Source: Sulfurimonas sp. (GTDB taxonomy: Bacteria > Campylobacterota > Campylobacteria > Campylobacterales > Sulfurimonadaceae). Taken from it: a stretch of DNA of 37,606 bases. Position 1 is the stretch's first letter. Each line of letters starts with the position of its first letter. The notes beneath the pieces were generated by a model. The model was not told the DNA's origin, searched no databases, and saw nothing but the letters and a program-made list of their open reading frames with translations. Positions 31,504 through 37,606 of this stretch are shown here, one piece after another. The stretch is from the NCBI GenBank assembly GCA_028689055.1, contig JAQTWZ010000016.1, positions 1-37,606 of the forward strand, written 5' to 3'. Both the position numbers and the translations under genes were made by a program.

Positions 31504-32922
31504 ATGAATATGAATCGTCGTAATGCACTAAAAATCGGAGCTGTGGGCGTTGCCGCTGCTGCCGTATCTACTTTAACAGGTTGTAACAATGCAAGCGCAA
31601 CACCGGCTGCCGGTACGTGTGCAACTACTGCAGGTAAAAAAAACGTCCTTGGTAAACACCAAATAGTTGTTATCGGTGGAGGCTTTGGTGGTCTTACTGT
31701 TGCAAAAGGTTTAAAGAAAAAAGATAGTAAATTTGATGTACTTGTAATTGAAAAAAATGACACATTTATGTCTTGTCCTTTTTCAAATGCTTACCTAGGA
31801 AAACTTGAAGGTCTTAACCTTGGAACATTTATCTTTGATTATGCGCAACCGGTTCAAGCACATGGTTATTCGATGTTAAAATCAGAAGTTATCGGAATTG
31901 ACAGAGTTGCTAAAGAAGTTCACACAGCAGCAGGTATCGTACAGTATGAGATTTTAGTTCTCTCTCCGGGTATCGATTATGACTATGAAAACCAATTTCC
32001 AACATTCTCAAAAGAAAAAATTGCTGACCTTAAACGCAATGCACCGGGCGCACTTATCCCAGGTTCTGAGCACGTTGCACTTGACAGAATGCTCAAAGGC
32101 ATGGATGACGGCGATGTAGTCATCACTGTTCCATCAGGCAAATTCCGTTGTCCTCCTGCTCCGTTTGAGCGTGCAAGTATGATCGCTGCATTTATGAAAA
32201 AAGAAGATATTGCCGGTAAAGTTATCATCCTTAATCCAGGCAAAGACATAGCAAAAGGAGCTGCGTTTAAAGAGTCTTGGAAAGAACTTTACGGTGACAA
32301 AGTAGTTCACATGGATTTTTGTAAGATTGATGATGTAGATACGAAAGGCAAAACAATCTCTTTCACACAAAAAATCCCTACAGGCCAAAAAGACGCTGAT
32401 GGATTTGACATCATGAAAGAAGAGAAAAAATCTCACAAATATGCGGTTCTTAATCTTATCCCGAATAACAAAGCAAATGGTGTTATAAAAATGTCAGGCG
32501 TTGAAGTAACAAAAGATTCATTTGGTAAAGTACTTATGAACGGTTGTTCTTTCCAAACAAAAACAGATAAAGATATCTATGCGATAGGCGATGTTGTAGG
32601 TCACGGTGTTCCACCAAGTGGTCAAACTGCTGTTTGGACTGGACAACAATGTGTTGAAGAAATTGCACACCGTTTACATGGCAAGCCTTATGAACTTGCA
32701 GTTAAAACAGCTACAATACACGCAGGAAATGTTTGTTACTCAATGGTAGGCGATAAGCCAGAAGAAGCTATCATGGTAACTCATGACTTTAGCTGGACAG
32801 GCGCTGTTATCAATGGTGCAGCAAAAGTTCCAAAAGGTCCAGACGGAAAATTCCGTTCAGCTGCTACTGCAAAAGCGAACCGTGACTGGTACCGCGGTAT
32901 CATGGCGGATTTATTTAACTAA
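31504..32922 (+). CDS. FccB-like periplasmic FAD flavoprotein (sulfide dehydrogenase family), Tat lipoprotein candidate
   Basis: A 472-residue protein of the flavocytochrome c sulfide dehydrogenase/SoxF family, which oxidises sulfide or related sulfur compounds in the periplasm. I chose ATG 31504 for the AAGGGG site and the N-terminus MNMNRRNALK, a twin-arginine signal, followed by LTGC at 24-27, a possible lipobox. IVVIGGGFGGLTVAKGL (54-70) binds FAD. MSCPFSNAYLG (Cys91) fits the cysteine that binds FAD covalently in FccB. FRCPPAPFERASM (Cys216) fits one redox cysteine; the second is less clear, with Cys348 (NGCSF) a few residues from the expected place. YAIGDVVG is the second FAD contact. 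It is the first gene of an operon with a Rieske protein and a cytochrome. The true substrate is not proven. Confidence 0.83.
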   Translation: MNMNRRNALKIGAVGVAAAAVSTLTGCNNASATPAAGTCATTAGKKNVLGKHQIVVIGGGFGGLTVAKGLKKKDSKFDVLVIEKNDTFMSCPFSNAYLGKLEGLNLGTFIFDYAQPVQAHGYSMLKSEVIGIDRVAKEVHTAAGIVQYEILVLSPGIDYDYENQFPTFSKEKIADLKRNAPGALIPGSEHVALDRMLKGMDDGDVVITVPSGKFRCPPAPFERASMIAAFMKKEDIAGKVIILNPGKDIAKGAAFKESWKELYGDKVVHMDFCKIDDVDTKGKTISFTQKIPTGQKDADGFDIMKEEKKSHKYAVLNLIPNNKANGVIKMSGVEVTKDSFGKVLMNGCSFQTKTDKDIYAIGDVVGHGVPPSGQTAVWTGQQCVEEIAHRLHGKPYELAVKTATIHAGNVCYSMVGDKPEEAIMVTHDFSWTGAVINGAAKVPKGPDGKFRSAATAKANRDWYRGIMADLFN

Positions 32923-32928
32923 AACCGG

Positions 32929-32944
32929 AGAGGCTTTTGCCTCT
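32929..32944 (+). terminator. Hairpin between the FccB-like and Rieske genes (attenuator candidate)
   Basis: AGAGGC, TTTT, GCCTCT, followed by TCTCTTT. The six-base stem and weak T tract suggest partial termination or 3' end protection, which would lower expression of the two downstream genes. Confidence 0.45.
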
Positions 32945-32973
32945 TCTCTTTAACATATATTATAAGGATCTTC

Positions 32974-33702
32974 ATGGATAGAAGAAATTTTTTGAAAGTG
33001 ACTGCTGCAACGGGAGCACTTGTCGCCATTTCCCCATCTACAATCACAGGCAAACTCTACGCTGATACAAACATCTTATACCAAACATACGAAAAAGTCC
33101 AACTTGTTGATGCAAGTGGTGTTGCTATTAAAGCGAGTACGCTCAAAAAAGAGACTAATTATGTGTTTAATTATCCTTATGTTTCAACCCCTTCCATCTT
33201 ACTTGATCTGGATACACCAACAGCACAAGATGTAAGTCTCAAATCAGCAGATGGACAAGAATATATCTGGAAAAGTGGTGTAGGTGCAAAAAGAACTATC
33301 GTCGCATACAGCGCTATCTGCTCTCATCAGCTTGCACACCCGACTCCAGATGACAGTTTCTTACAATACTGTACAAAAGATAAAAAGACTATGGCGTATG
33401 AACATGGCGGCGTTATGGTCTGTTCTTCTCACCTCTCTGCGTTTGATGTAAAAGAGGGTTGTAAAAGATTGGCAGGTCCAGCCGCGCAACCTTTGGCTTC
33501 AATAGTTATCGAAGTAGCAGCTGATGATACACTCTGGGCTGTAGCAGTTTTGGGACCTGATAAGTTTCATGAGTATTTCCAAGCTTTTAAACCTGAGTTT
33601 AAAAAATATTACGGCGGTAAAAGAGAGGCAAAAAATCTCGTAAACGCAAGTGCCAAAATGGTTACTCTTAATGAGTACACCAAAGAAATCATCCAATACT
33701 AA
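32974..33702 (+). CDS. Tat-exported Rieske 2Fe-2S protein
   Basis: A 242-residue periplasmic electron carrier. MDRRNFLKVTAATGALVA is a classic twin-arginine signal. The cluster ligands follow the Rieske rule C-x-H and C-x-x-H: Cys116 and His118 in ICSHQLAHP, Cys150 and His153 in VCSSHLSAFD. The two extra cysteines that form a disulfide in cytochrome bc1 Rieske proteins are missing at those places (Ala and Ser); Cys133 and Cys163 are elsewhere. No cytochrome b gene is near, so it is probably not part of a bc1 complex. It lies between an FccB-like flavoprotein and a cytochrome c, which suggests it passes electrons between them. AAGGA precedes the ATG. Confidence 0.87.
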   Translation: MDRRNFLKVTAATGALVAISPSTITGKLYADTNILYQTYEKVQLVDASGVAIKASTLKKETNYVFNYPYVSTPSILLDLDTPTAQDVSLKSADGQEYIWKSGVGAKRTIVAYSAICSHQLAHPTPDDSFLQYCTKDKKTMAYEHGGVMVCSSHLSAFDVKEGCKRLAGPAAQPLASIVIEVAADDTLWAVAVLGPDKFHEYFQAFKPEFKKYYGGKREAKNLVNASAKMVTLNEYTKEIIQY

Positions 33703-33712
33703 AAGGAGAAAC

Positions 33713-34129
33713 ATGAAAAAAGTAGTGCTAAGCATCCTTTGTCTTGTCCTTGCTTCATCATTGTATGCACAGACAAAAACCGAACAGTCCAAACTTGCTG
33801 CAGATATGAGAACTATGCTTGCAGCTGTTACAGATATACAAAGAGCAGGTTTTTATAACAACAAAACAGGAGTCAAAGAAGCTGCAACAAAACTTATAAA
33901 AAGTCTTGACTCACTTTTGACTACCGACCCGACATCTTATTTACCGAACGATAAAGCAGATGCCGGAAAATTTGCCAAAAAAAGAGAACAGATGATAAAA
34001 CTCTATACAGAAGATCTCATCGTCTCTATAGAAAGTGAAAATATTGAGGATGCAATGGATAACTACTCTCGTATTCTCAATGAATGTACATCTTGTCACT
34101 CACGTATTCGAACAAAAGCGTGGAAATAA
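33713..34129 (+). CDS. Monoheme c-type cytochrome with C-terminal heme site
   Basis: A 138-residue periplasmic protein. MKKVVLSILCLVLASSLYA is a signal peptide cut near residue 19. The single heme site CTSCH is at residues 125-129, close to the C-terminus, and the rest is helical. This layout is that of cytochrome c'/c556-like four-helix proteins, unlike the N-terminal heme of ordinary class I cytochromes. I chose ATG 33713 because AAGGAG lies four bases upstream and it begins the signal peptide; an earlier ATG lies inside the Rieske gene. It is the last gene of the FccB-Rieske operon and a strong terminator follows. It would take electrons from the Rieske or flavoprotein partner. Confidence 0.86.
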   Translation: MKKVVLSILCLVLASSLYAQTKTEQSKLAADMRTMLAAVTDIQRAGFYNNKTGVKEAATKLIKSLDSLLTTDPTSYLPNDKADAGKFAKKREQMIKLYTEDLIVSIESENIEDAMDNYSRILNECTSCHSRIRTKAWK

Positions 34130-34138
34130 TCCTTTAAG

Positions 34139-34162
34139 ACCTCTGCGTTTTGCAGAGGTTTT
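34139..34162 (+). terminator. Intrinsic terminator of the FccB-Rieske-cytochrome operon
   Basis: ACCTCTGC, GTTTT, GCAGAGGT is a perfect eight-base stem followed by TTT. It begins ten bases after the cytochrome stop. Confidence 0.85.
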
Positions 34163-34212
34163 ACCCTCTCTTTAAGCACACGCAATGAGAAAGTAAGATA
34201 CGCTTACGCCTC

Positions 34213-35085
34213 ATGAATCATACACACTTTACATATCTTCTTATACTATCAATGTTTCTTTGGGGTGCTGGATGGACTGCACTTAAAATACTCACTGCTA
34301 CGCTTCCTGTAGATATCATCGTCTTTTGGCGTTTTTTTATTGTTAGCCTCTCTTTTTTACCTATTTTATACTTTATCAAAAAACCTCTGACGCTTAACAT
34401 TTCAAGTCTAAAATATATTCTTGGAAGTTCTGTACTCAATATCTCTTTTATGGTTTCTTCTTTTTTGGGCATCAAATATGGTCTCGCAGGTTCAGGCAGT
34501 GTCATCATTACCACACTCAGCCCAGTTATGACTTTTTTACTTGTAGCACTTGTCTTTAGAAGGAGACTGGAAAATATCCAATATTTTGGACTCGCACTTG
34601 GAATAGTTGGTGGTGTTGTGATGCTTGAACTGAGCGATCTTTCTCTCTTTTTTAACAGTGCGAATATCTACTTTTTACTCTCCGCCACGATTTGGGCTGG
34701 GGTCACCATGCTCTCACAGCATTCACAAGTGCATATTCATCCCGTACATTACAGCTTTTTTATCTCTCTCACAGCGACTATCGCATCCTTTTTTTATACC
34801 TACAACGCAGATCTTTTAGTAGTATTTGAGCAGGGAAGCGAGTTTTGGATTGCGCTTCTCTACATATCCGTTTTAGGTCAAAGTGTCGCAACGACGATAT
34901 TTTTTATAGCCGCAGGAAAACTTGGAAGTGAGAAGACAAGTTCTTTTATGTTTTTAGTTCCCGTTTTTGCTCTTATGATAGCATGGCTCATTCTCGATGA
35001 AGCGATACAGTTGCATATTGTTGTAGGCGGTGCAATCAGTGTTTTAGCCCTCTTGTTTATAAATAAAAAACCAAACACTTTTTAG
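34213..35085 (+). CDS. EamA/DMT-family transporter
   Basis: A 290-residue inner-membrane protein with about ten hydrophobic helices arranged as two EamA repeats. The first repeat begins LILSMFLWGAGWTALKIL and ends in YGLAGSGSVIITTLSPVMTFLLVALVF. The second includes LLSATIWAGVTMLSQHS and SFMFLVPVFALMIAWLILDEAI. Family members export amino acids, nucleosides or other metabolites; substrate cannot be predicted. The ATG at 34213 has no clear ribosome-binding site. A terminator upstream and a promoter at its 3' end separate it from both neighbouring operons. Confidence 0.88.
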   Translation: MNHTHFTYLLILSMFLWGAGWTALKILTATLPVDIIVFWRFFIVSLSFLPILYFIKKPLTLNISSLKYILGSSVLNISFMVSSFLGIKYGLAGSGSVIITTLSPVMTFLLVALVFRRRLENIQYFGLALGIVGGVVMLELSDLSLFFNSANIYFLLSATIWAGVTMLSQHSQVHIHPVHYSFFISLTATIASFFYTYNADLLVVFEQGSEFWIALLYISVLGQSVATTIFFIAAGKLGSEKTSSFMFLVPVFALMIAWLILDEAIQLHIVVGGAISVLALLFINKKPNTF

Positions 35086-35087
35086 TA

Positions 35088-35093
35088 TATAAT
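35088..35093 (+). promoter_or_regulatory. -10 box of the MotA/ZorA-like operon
   Basis: TATAAT begins two bases after the EamA stop codon and 31 bases before the next gene. The sequence upstream is the T-rich end of the EamA gene. Confidence 0.45.
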
Positions 35094-35123
35094 TCAAAAC
35101 TTATTTATCAACTAGGAAACGCA

Positions 35124-36254
35124 ATGCAAGTTCTTCAAAACAAAAAAAACTGTTCTGCAAACTTTATCGTCATCTCAACCATTCCCGTACTCTTTTTTCT
35201 CTTTGTATCTCTTGGTTTTATCGGCTTTATTCCTTTAAATATATCTTTACACACATTAGCTATTTTAGGTTTTATACTTTTTATTTTTTTACTTTTTATA
35301 CCTCACAATGCCAACTATAGCATCTGCAAAATGCGTGACTCCTATGCTGTTTTAGAAGAAGAAATCCAAGAAAAAATAAACGCAACCATGCTGCATTTTG
35401 GGGATGAAAGTAAGTCTGTGCTAGATTTACAAAACTATCTTCACACACACTATGCAGATATCAGAAACAACAACTTCGTCTCCGTAGCCTCTTCTATCTT
35501 TCCTATGATGGGTATTTTAGGGACTTTTATCGCTATCGCCATTTCTATGCCAAACTTTTCCGTCAAAGAAACAGCAGCCCTTGATAATGAAATAAGTATG
35601 CTTCTTAGCGGTGTTGGTTCTGCGTTTTTTGCTTCTATTTACGGTATCTTGCTCTCACTTATCTGGACCTACTTTGAAAAAAGAGGTTTGAGTAAAGTAG
35701 ATGTCTATTTTGGAATGATTAACAATATATTCGCGGCATCATTATGGAGCAGAGAAGATCTTATCATTCACAAGCAAGCTCATGAAGATCAAAAAGAGAG
35801 ACTACTCATCTCTGCTCTTAAAGAAACTTTTGATTTAGATTTCATCAAAACGCTCAACACCCAGCATCTTGAGAGTTTTGAGAAAATCATGCAGGAGAGT
35901 AATCAAAACTTCACAAACCTTGCTACTCACCTCTACAAAGCCTCACATGAGCTCCAAGAAGTGCTAGGTGAAGTTGATAAATCACAAAGTGCTGTTGGTG
36001 CTAGAAACCATATCGATAAGGCTTTGGTGGATTTTACCGTCGCAACACGAAGCTTTGAAAAAACGACAAAACTCTTTAGTGCTGAACTCAATAATTCGCT
36101 CAATCTTACTTTTACAAAAATAGACAGTGAAGTCGGTAATATCGTCATAAAACTTGCAGATTTTGCCGCTCATGTCTCTCAGGAGAGCCAAGAAACGCAA
36201 GAGAGTATCAGAAAATACCACCAGTTGGTAGCCAATCAGCTTAGAGACAAATAG
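35124..36254 (+). CDS. MotA/TolQ/ExbB-family proton channel subunit, ZorA-like
   Basis: A 376-residue inner-membrane protein. Hydrophobic segments lie at about 13-37, 42-60, 118-141 and 160-182. The last two contain the conserved channel region (SSIFPMMGILGTFIAIAI and LLSGVGSAFFASIYGILLSL), where Gly, Ser and Ala residues face the ion path in MotA/TolQ/ExbB proteins. The C-terminal 190 residues are a long, soluble, probably helical tail, as in ZorA of the Zorya anti-phage system and unlike ExbB or TolQ. It would form the stator ring of a proton-driven motor with the next gene. AGGAAA precedes the ATG. The following gene begins right after its stop. MotA itself is less likely, as there are no flagellar neighbours. 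Confidence 0.82.
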   Translation: MQVLQNKKNCSANFIVISTIPVLFFLFVSLGFIGFIPLNISLHTLAILGFILFIFLLFIPHNANYSICKMRDSYAVLEEEIQEKINATMLHFGDESKSVLDLQNYLHTHYADIRNNNFVSVASSIFPMMGILGTFIAIAISMPNFSVKETAALDNEISMLLSGVGSAFFASIYGILLSLIWTYFEKRGLSKVDVYFGMINNIFAASLWSREDLIIHKQAHEDQKERLLISALKETFDLDFIKTLNTQHLESFEKIMQESNQNFTNLATHLYKASHELQEVLGEVDKSQSAVGARNHIDKALVDFTVATRSFEKTTKLFSAELNNSLNLTFTKIDSEVGNIVIKLADFAAHVSQESQETQESIRKYHQLVANQLRDK

Positions 36255-37235
36255 ATGTTTAGAAAAAATACAAAAGATGAAGATACAAATTTCTGGCTCT
36301 CGTATGCCGACCTTATGGCGGGTTTGCTTTTTGTATTTATCCTGCTTATCGGCGCTATCGTCGTAAAATCAATCGTGCTTAAATCCAATCTTGAGAGTAA
36401 AGAGAACTCACTTGAGAGCTCTTTGCAGCTCCTTTTGTTACGTGATACTGAAGTGCAAAGGCTCCAAGCCCTACTATCACAAAAAACAGATGAACTTAGT
36501 GATAAAGAAAAAGAGTTCCAAAACACACTAGAACTTACCGCGCAAGAGATTATAAATCTCAACAGCGTTTTACTCTCTCAAACAATGCATATAGATGATC
36601 TCAACGCAACAATTTTAGCTCTCTCCGGTGAGCTTGTAAATAAAGAAGATGCACTTGCACAAAATCAAAACAAATATGACATTCTTATCGCAAAACTCCA
36701 AGAGCAAAAAGCAAAGATTAAAAGTCTCACAGGCATAAAAATAAAAGTCATTGCCGAACTCAAACAAAACTTAGGCAAAAATATACAAATTGACCCGATA
36801 AGCGGCTCATTGAGACTCTCTTCCAATATTCTCTTTGATAAAGGAAGCGCCGAACTCAAAGAATCATCGAAACACGAGCTCAAAAAAGTATTTATTAACT
36901 ATGTAGGTGCGCTCACTTCCAACAAAAATATCAAAAACCAACTTGATAAAATCATCATCGAAGGGCACACAGACAGTGATGGCACGTATCTCTACAACCT
37001 CGACCTTTCTCAAAAAAGAGCCTACGCCGTTATGCGTTATCTATTGACACTTGATTTTACTGAGAAAAATAGTCTCAAACCACTTCTGCTTGCAAGCGGA
37101 AGAGCAGATCAAGATACAATCAAAGATAAAAAAGCACAAGAAGATAAAGAACTCTCACGAAGAATAGAGATAAAATTTACCCTTAAAAACGATGATGCGC
37201 TCCATGAAATAGAGAGGATTTTGGACTATGAGTAA
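36255..37235 (+). CDS. MotB/ZorB-like OmpA-domain motor subunit
   Basis: A 326-residue protein with one N-terminal membrane helix (about 17-40). NFWLSYADLMAGLLFVFIL includes Asp19, in the place of the proton-carrying aspartate of MotB and ZorB (DLMxGL pattern). Residues about 40-165 are a long coiled coil. Residues about 190-315 are an OmpA peptidoglycan-binding domain: ILFDKGSAELKESSKHEL, IIIEGHTDSDGTYLYNLDLS, ASGRADQ and ELSRRIEIKF. It follows the channel gene with no gap and overlaps the next small gene by eight bases. With the channel it should form a cell-wall-anchored proton-driven complex. What it moves or does is not shown. Confidence 0.87.
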   Translation: MFRKNTKDEDTNFWLSYADLMAGLLFVFILLIGAIVVKSIVLKSNLESKENSLESSLQLLLLRDTEVQRLQALLSQKTDELSDKEKEFQNTLELTAQEIINLNSVLLSQTMHIDDLNATILALSGELVNKEDALAQNQNKYDILIAKLQEQKAKIKSLTGIKIKVIAELKQNLGKNIQIDPISGSLRLSSNILFDKGSAELKESSKHELKKVFINYVGALTSNKNIKNQLDKIIIEGHTDSDGTYLYNLDLSQKRAYAVMRYLLTLDFTEKNSLKPLLLASGRADQDTIKDKKAQEDKELSRRIEIKFTLKNDDALHEIERILDYE

Positions 37236-37389
37236 CTTCGAACCTAGCTTTCTTCATCTAGCATCAAGGTATCTTGAGGAAAAACTACATGAGCGAACAA
37301 AAGAGAAAAAACCCCAAGCCTTTAAACCCGAACAAGGAAAAAAAGAGCGTGGCTTTTTAAAATTTATCCACTCGTTTTTTAGATCCTAA
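37228..37389 (+). CDS. Small basic protein of the motor operon (53 residues)
   Basis: The frame runs from ATG 37228 (overlapping the MotB-like gene by eight bases, with AGAGAGGAT about 12 bases upstream) to TAA 37387-37389. The protein starts MSNFEPSFLHLASRYLEEKL, continues with a lysine-rich stretch (HERTKEKKPQAFKPEQGKKE) and ends FLKFIHSFFRS, a short amphipathic or hydrophobic tail. It has no signal peptide and I recognise no family. The tight overlap suggests it is made with the motor proteins, perhaps as an adaptor. A convergent gene begins one base after it. Confidence 0.6.
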   Translation: MSNFEPSFLHLASRYLEEKLHERTKEKKPQAFKPEQGKKERGFLKFIHSFFRS

Positions 37390-37390
37390 A

Positions 37391-37606
37391 CTAACGCAGT
37401 GTGACTGCATATCCTTTGTTAGTGTTTGCAAGAGAGTATCTGTAGTATCCGTCAAGCTCTATTACGACACGATAATAACCGGAGTGATTTCCTACTCTAA
37501 TTTTTGAAAAAATATTTTGTGAAACTTCTTTTGTATAGGCTTTGATATTTGCATCTCTTTTAAAATCTAAGACTATTCTGTGCGGATGCGAGAGCAAGAA
37601 GTTTCT
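37391..37606 (-). CDS. AMIN-domain protein, C-terminal part (runs off the window)
   Basis: The last 71 residues of a larger protein that enters from the right. LLSHPHRIVLDFKRD, then VSQNIFSKIRVGNHSGYYRVVIELD and a closing YRYSLANTNKGYAVTLR match the beta-rich AMIN domain, which binds peptidoglycan in AmiC amidases and PilQ-like secretins. The domain normally precedes a catalytic or channel domain, but here it ends the protein. The N-terminal part is outside the window, so its role cannot be decided. It is transcribed towards the motor operon and its stop lies one base from that of the small protein. Confidence 0.65.
   Translation of the reverse strand, partial: RNFLLSHPHRIVLDFKRDANIKAYTKEVSQNIFSKIRVGNHSGYYRVVIELDGYYRYSLANTNKGYAVTLR

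Noticed and set aside
32974-33702. The Rieske protein as part of a cytochrome bc1 complex
   Set aside because: No cytochrome b or c1 gene is adjacent, and the disulfide cysteines typical of bc1 Rieske proteins are missing.
35124-37606. A complete Zorya anti-phage system
   Set aside because: Only ZorA- and ZorB-like genes are present. No ZorC, ZorD helicase or ZorE nuclease is visible up to the window edge, and an apparently unrelated AMIN gene follows convergently.
1-37606. CRISPR array, tRNA or rRNA genes
   Set aside because: I saw no regularly spaced direct repeats and no recognisable tRNA or rRNA segments. A tRNAscan or covariance-model run would be needed to be certain.

Overview
The window looks like a chromosomal segment of a Campylobacterota (epsilonproteobacterial) bacterium, most like Sulfurimonas or a close relative. 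The evidence is a flagellin and a Maf-type motility accessory factor of the Campylobacter/Helicobacter kind, a short BioB, -35-less TATAAT promoters often followed by a CCGCC-type start region, overall low GC, and a periplasmic FccB-like sulfur flavoprotein operon. The genus is inference from protein character; no rRNA gene is present.

Left part, 1-12305 (minus strand): the end of an IS256-family insertion sequence (1-125) abuts the 3' end of a long, tightly packed glycan operon. In transcription order it contains maf (9018-12305), a NoeA-like methyltransferase, a second methyltransferase with a probable 3' frameshift, GDP-perosamine synthase, a sugar N-formyltransferase, a GT4 glycosyltransferase, gmd, a GT2 and another GT4. 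Gmd, Per and the formyltransferase form a plausible complete route from GDP-mannose to GDP-N-formylperosamine. The three glycosyltransferases, from two fold families, each carry the same extra C-terminal Rossmann-like domain. The maf gene carries a long C-terminal extension of phased repeats, and base composition drops to about 20-25% GC inside it. Beyond maf lies flagellin (12510-13982) with a clear sigma-28 promoter, so the cluster most likely makes and attaches a flagellin glycan.

Middle part, 14182-24924: a plus-strand operon holds topA, a YfcE-type phosphoesterase, bioB (with one cluster-ligand Cys replaced by Ile), a CPA2 cation/proton antiporter and a shortened AMMECR1-like protein. 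It converges on a YpdA-like flavoprotein and msrA on the minus strand. Then come a large-form pyruvate kinase, a small cupin protein, a cold-shock protein with a long leader and strong terminator, a 512-base gap with a 23-bp inverted repeat and a possible small RNA, and an OmpA-domain protein.

Right part, 24921-37606: a minus-strand operon couples a periplasmic sugar-binding-type sensor protein, a membrane GGDEF-EAL protein and a ketopantoate-reductase-like enzyme through 4-base overlaps. Divergently, asnB is followed by an operon of FccB-like Tat flavoprotein, Tat Rieske protein and a c-type cytochrome, then an EamA permease. The last operon has a MotA/ZorA-like channel, a MotB/ZorB-like OmpA protein and a 53-residue basic protein, with no Zorya effector gene visible. 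An AMIN-domain protein enters convergently from the right edge. No tRNA, rRNA or CRISPR array was seen.
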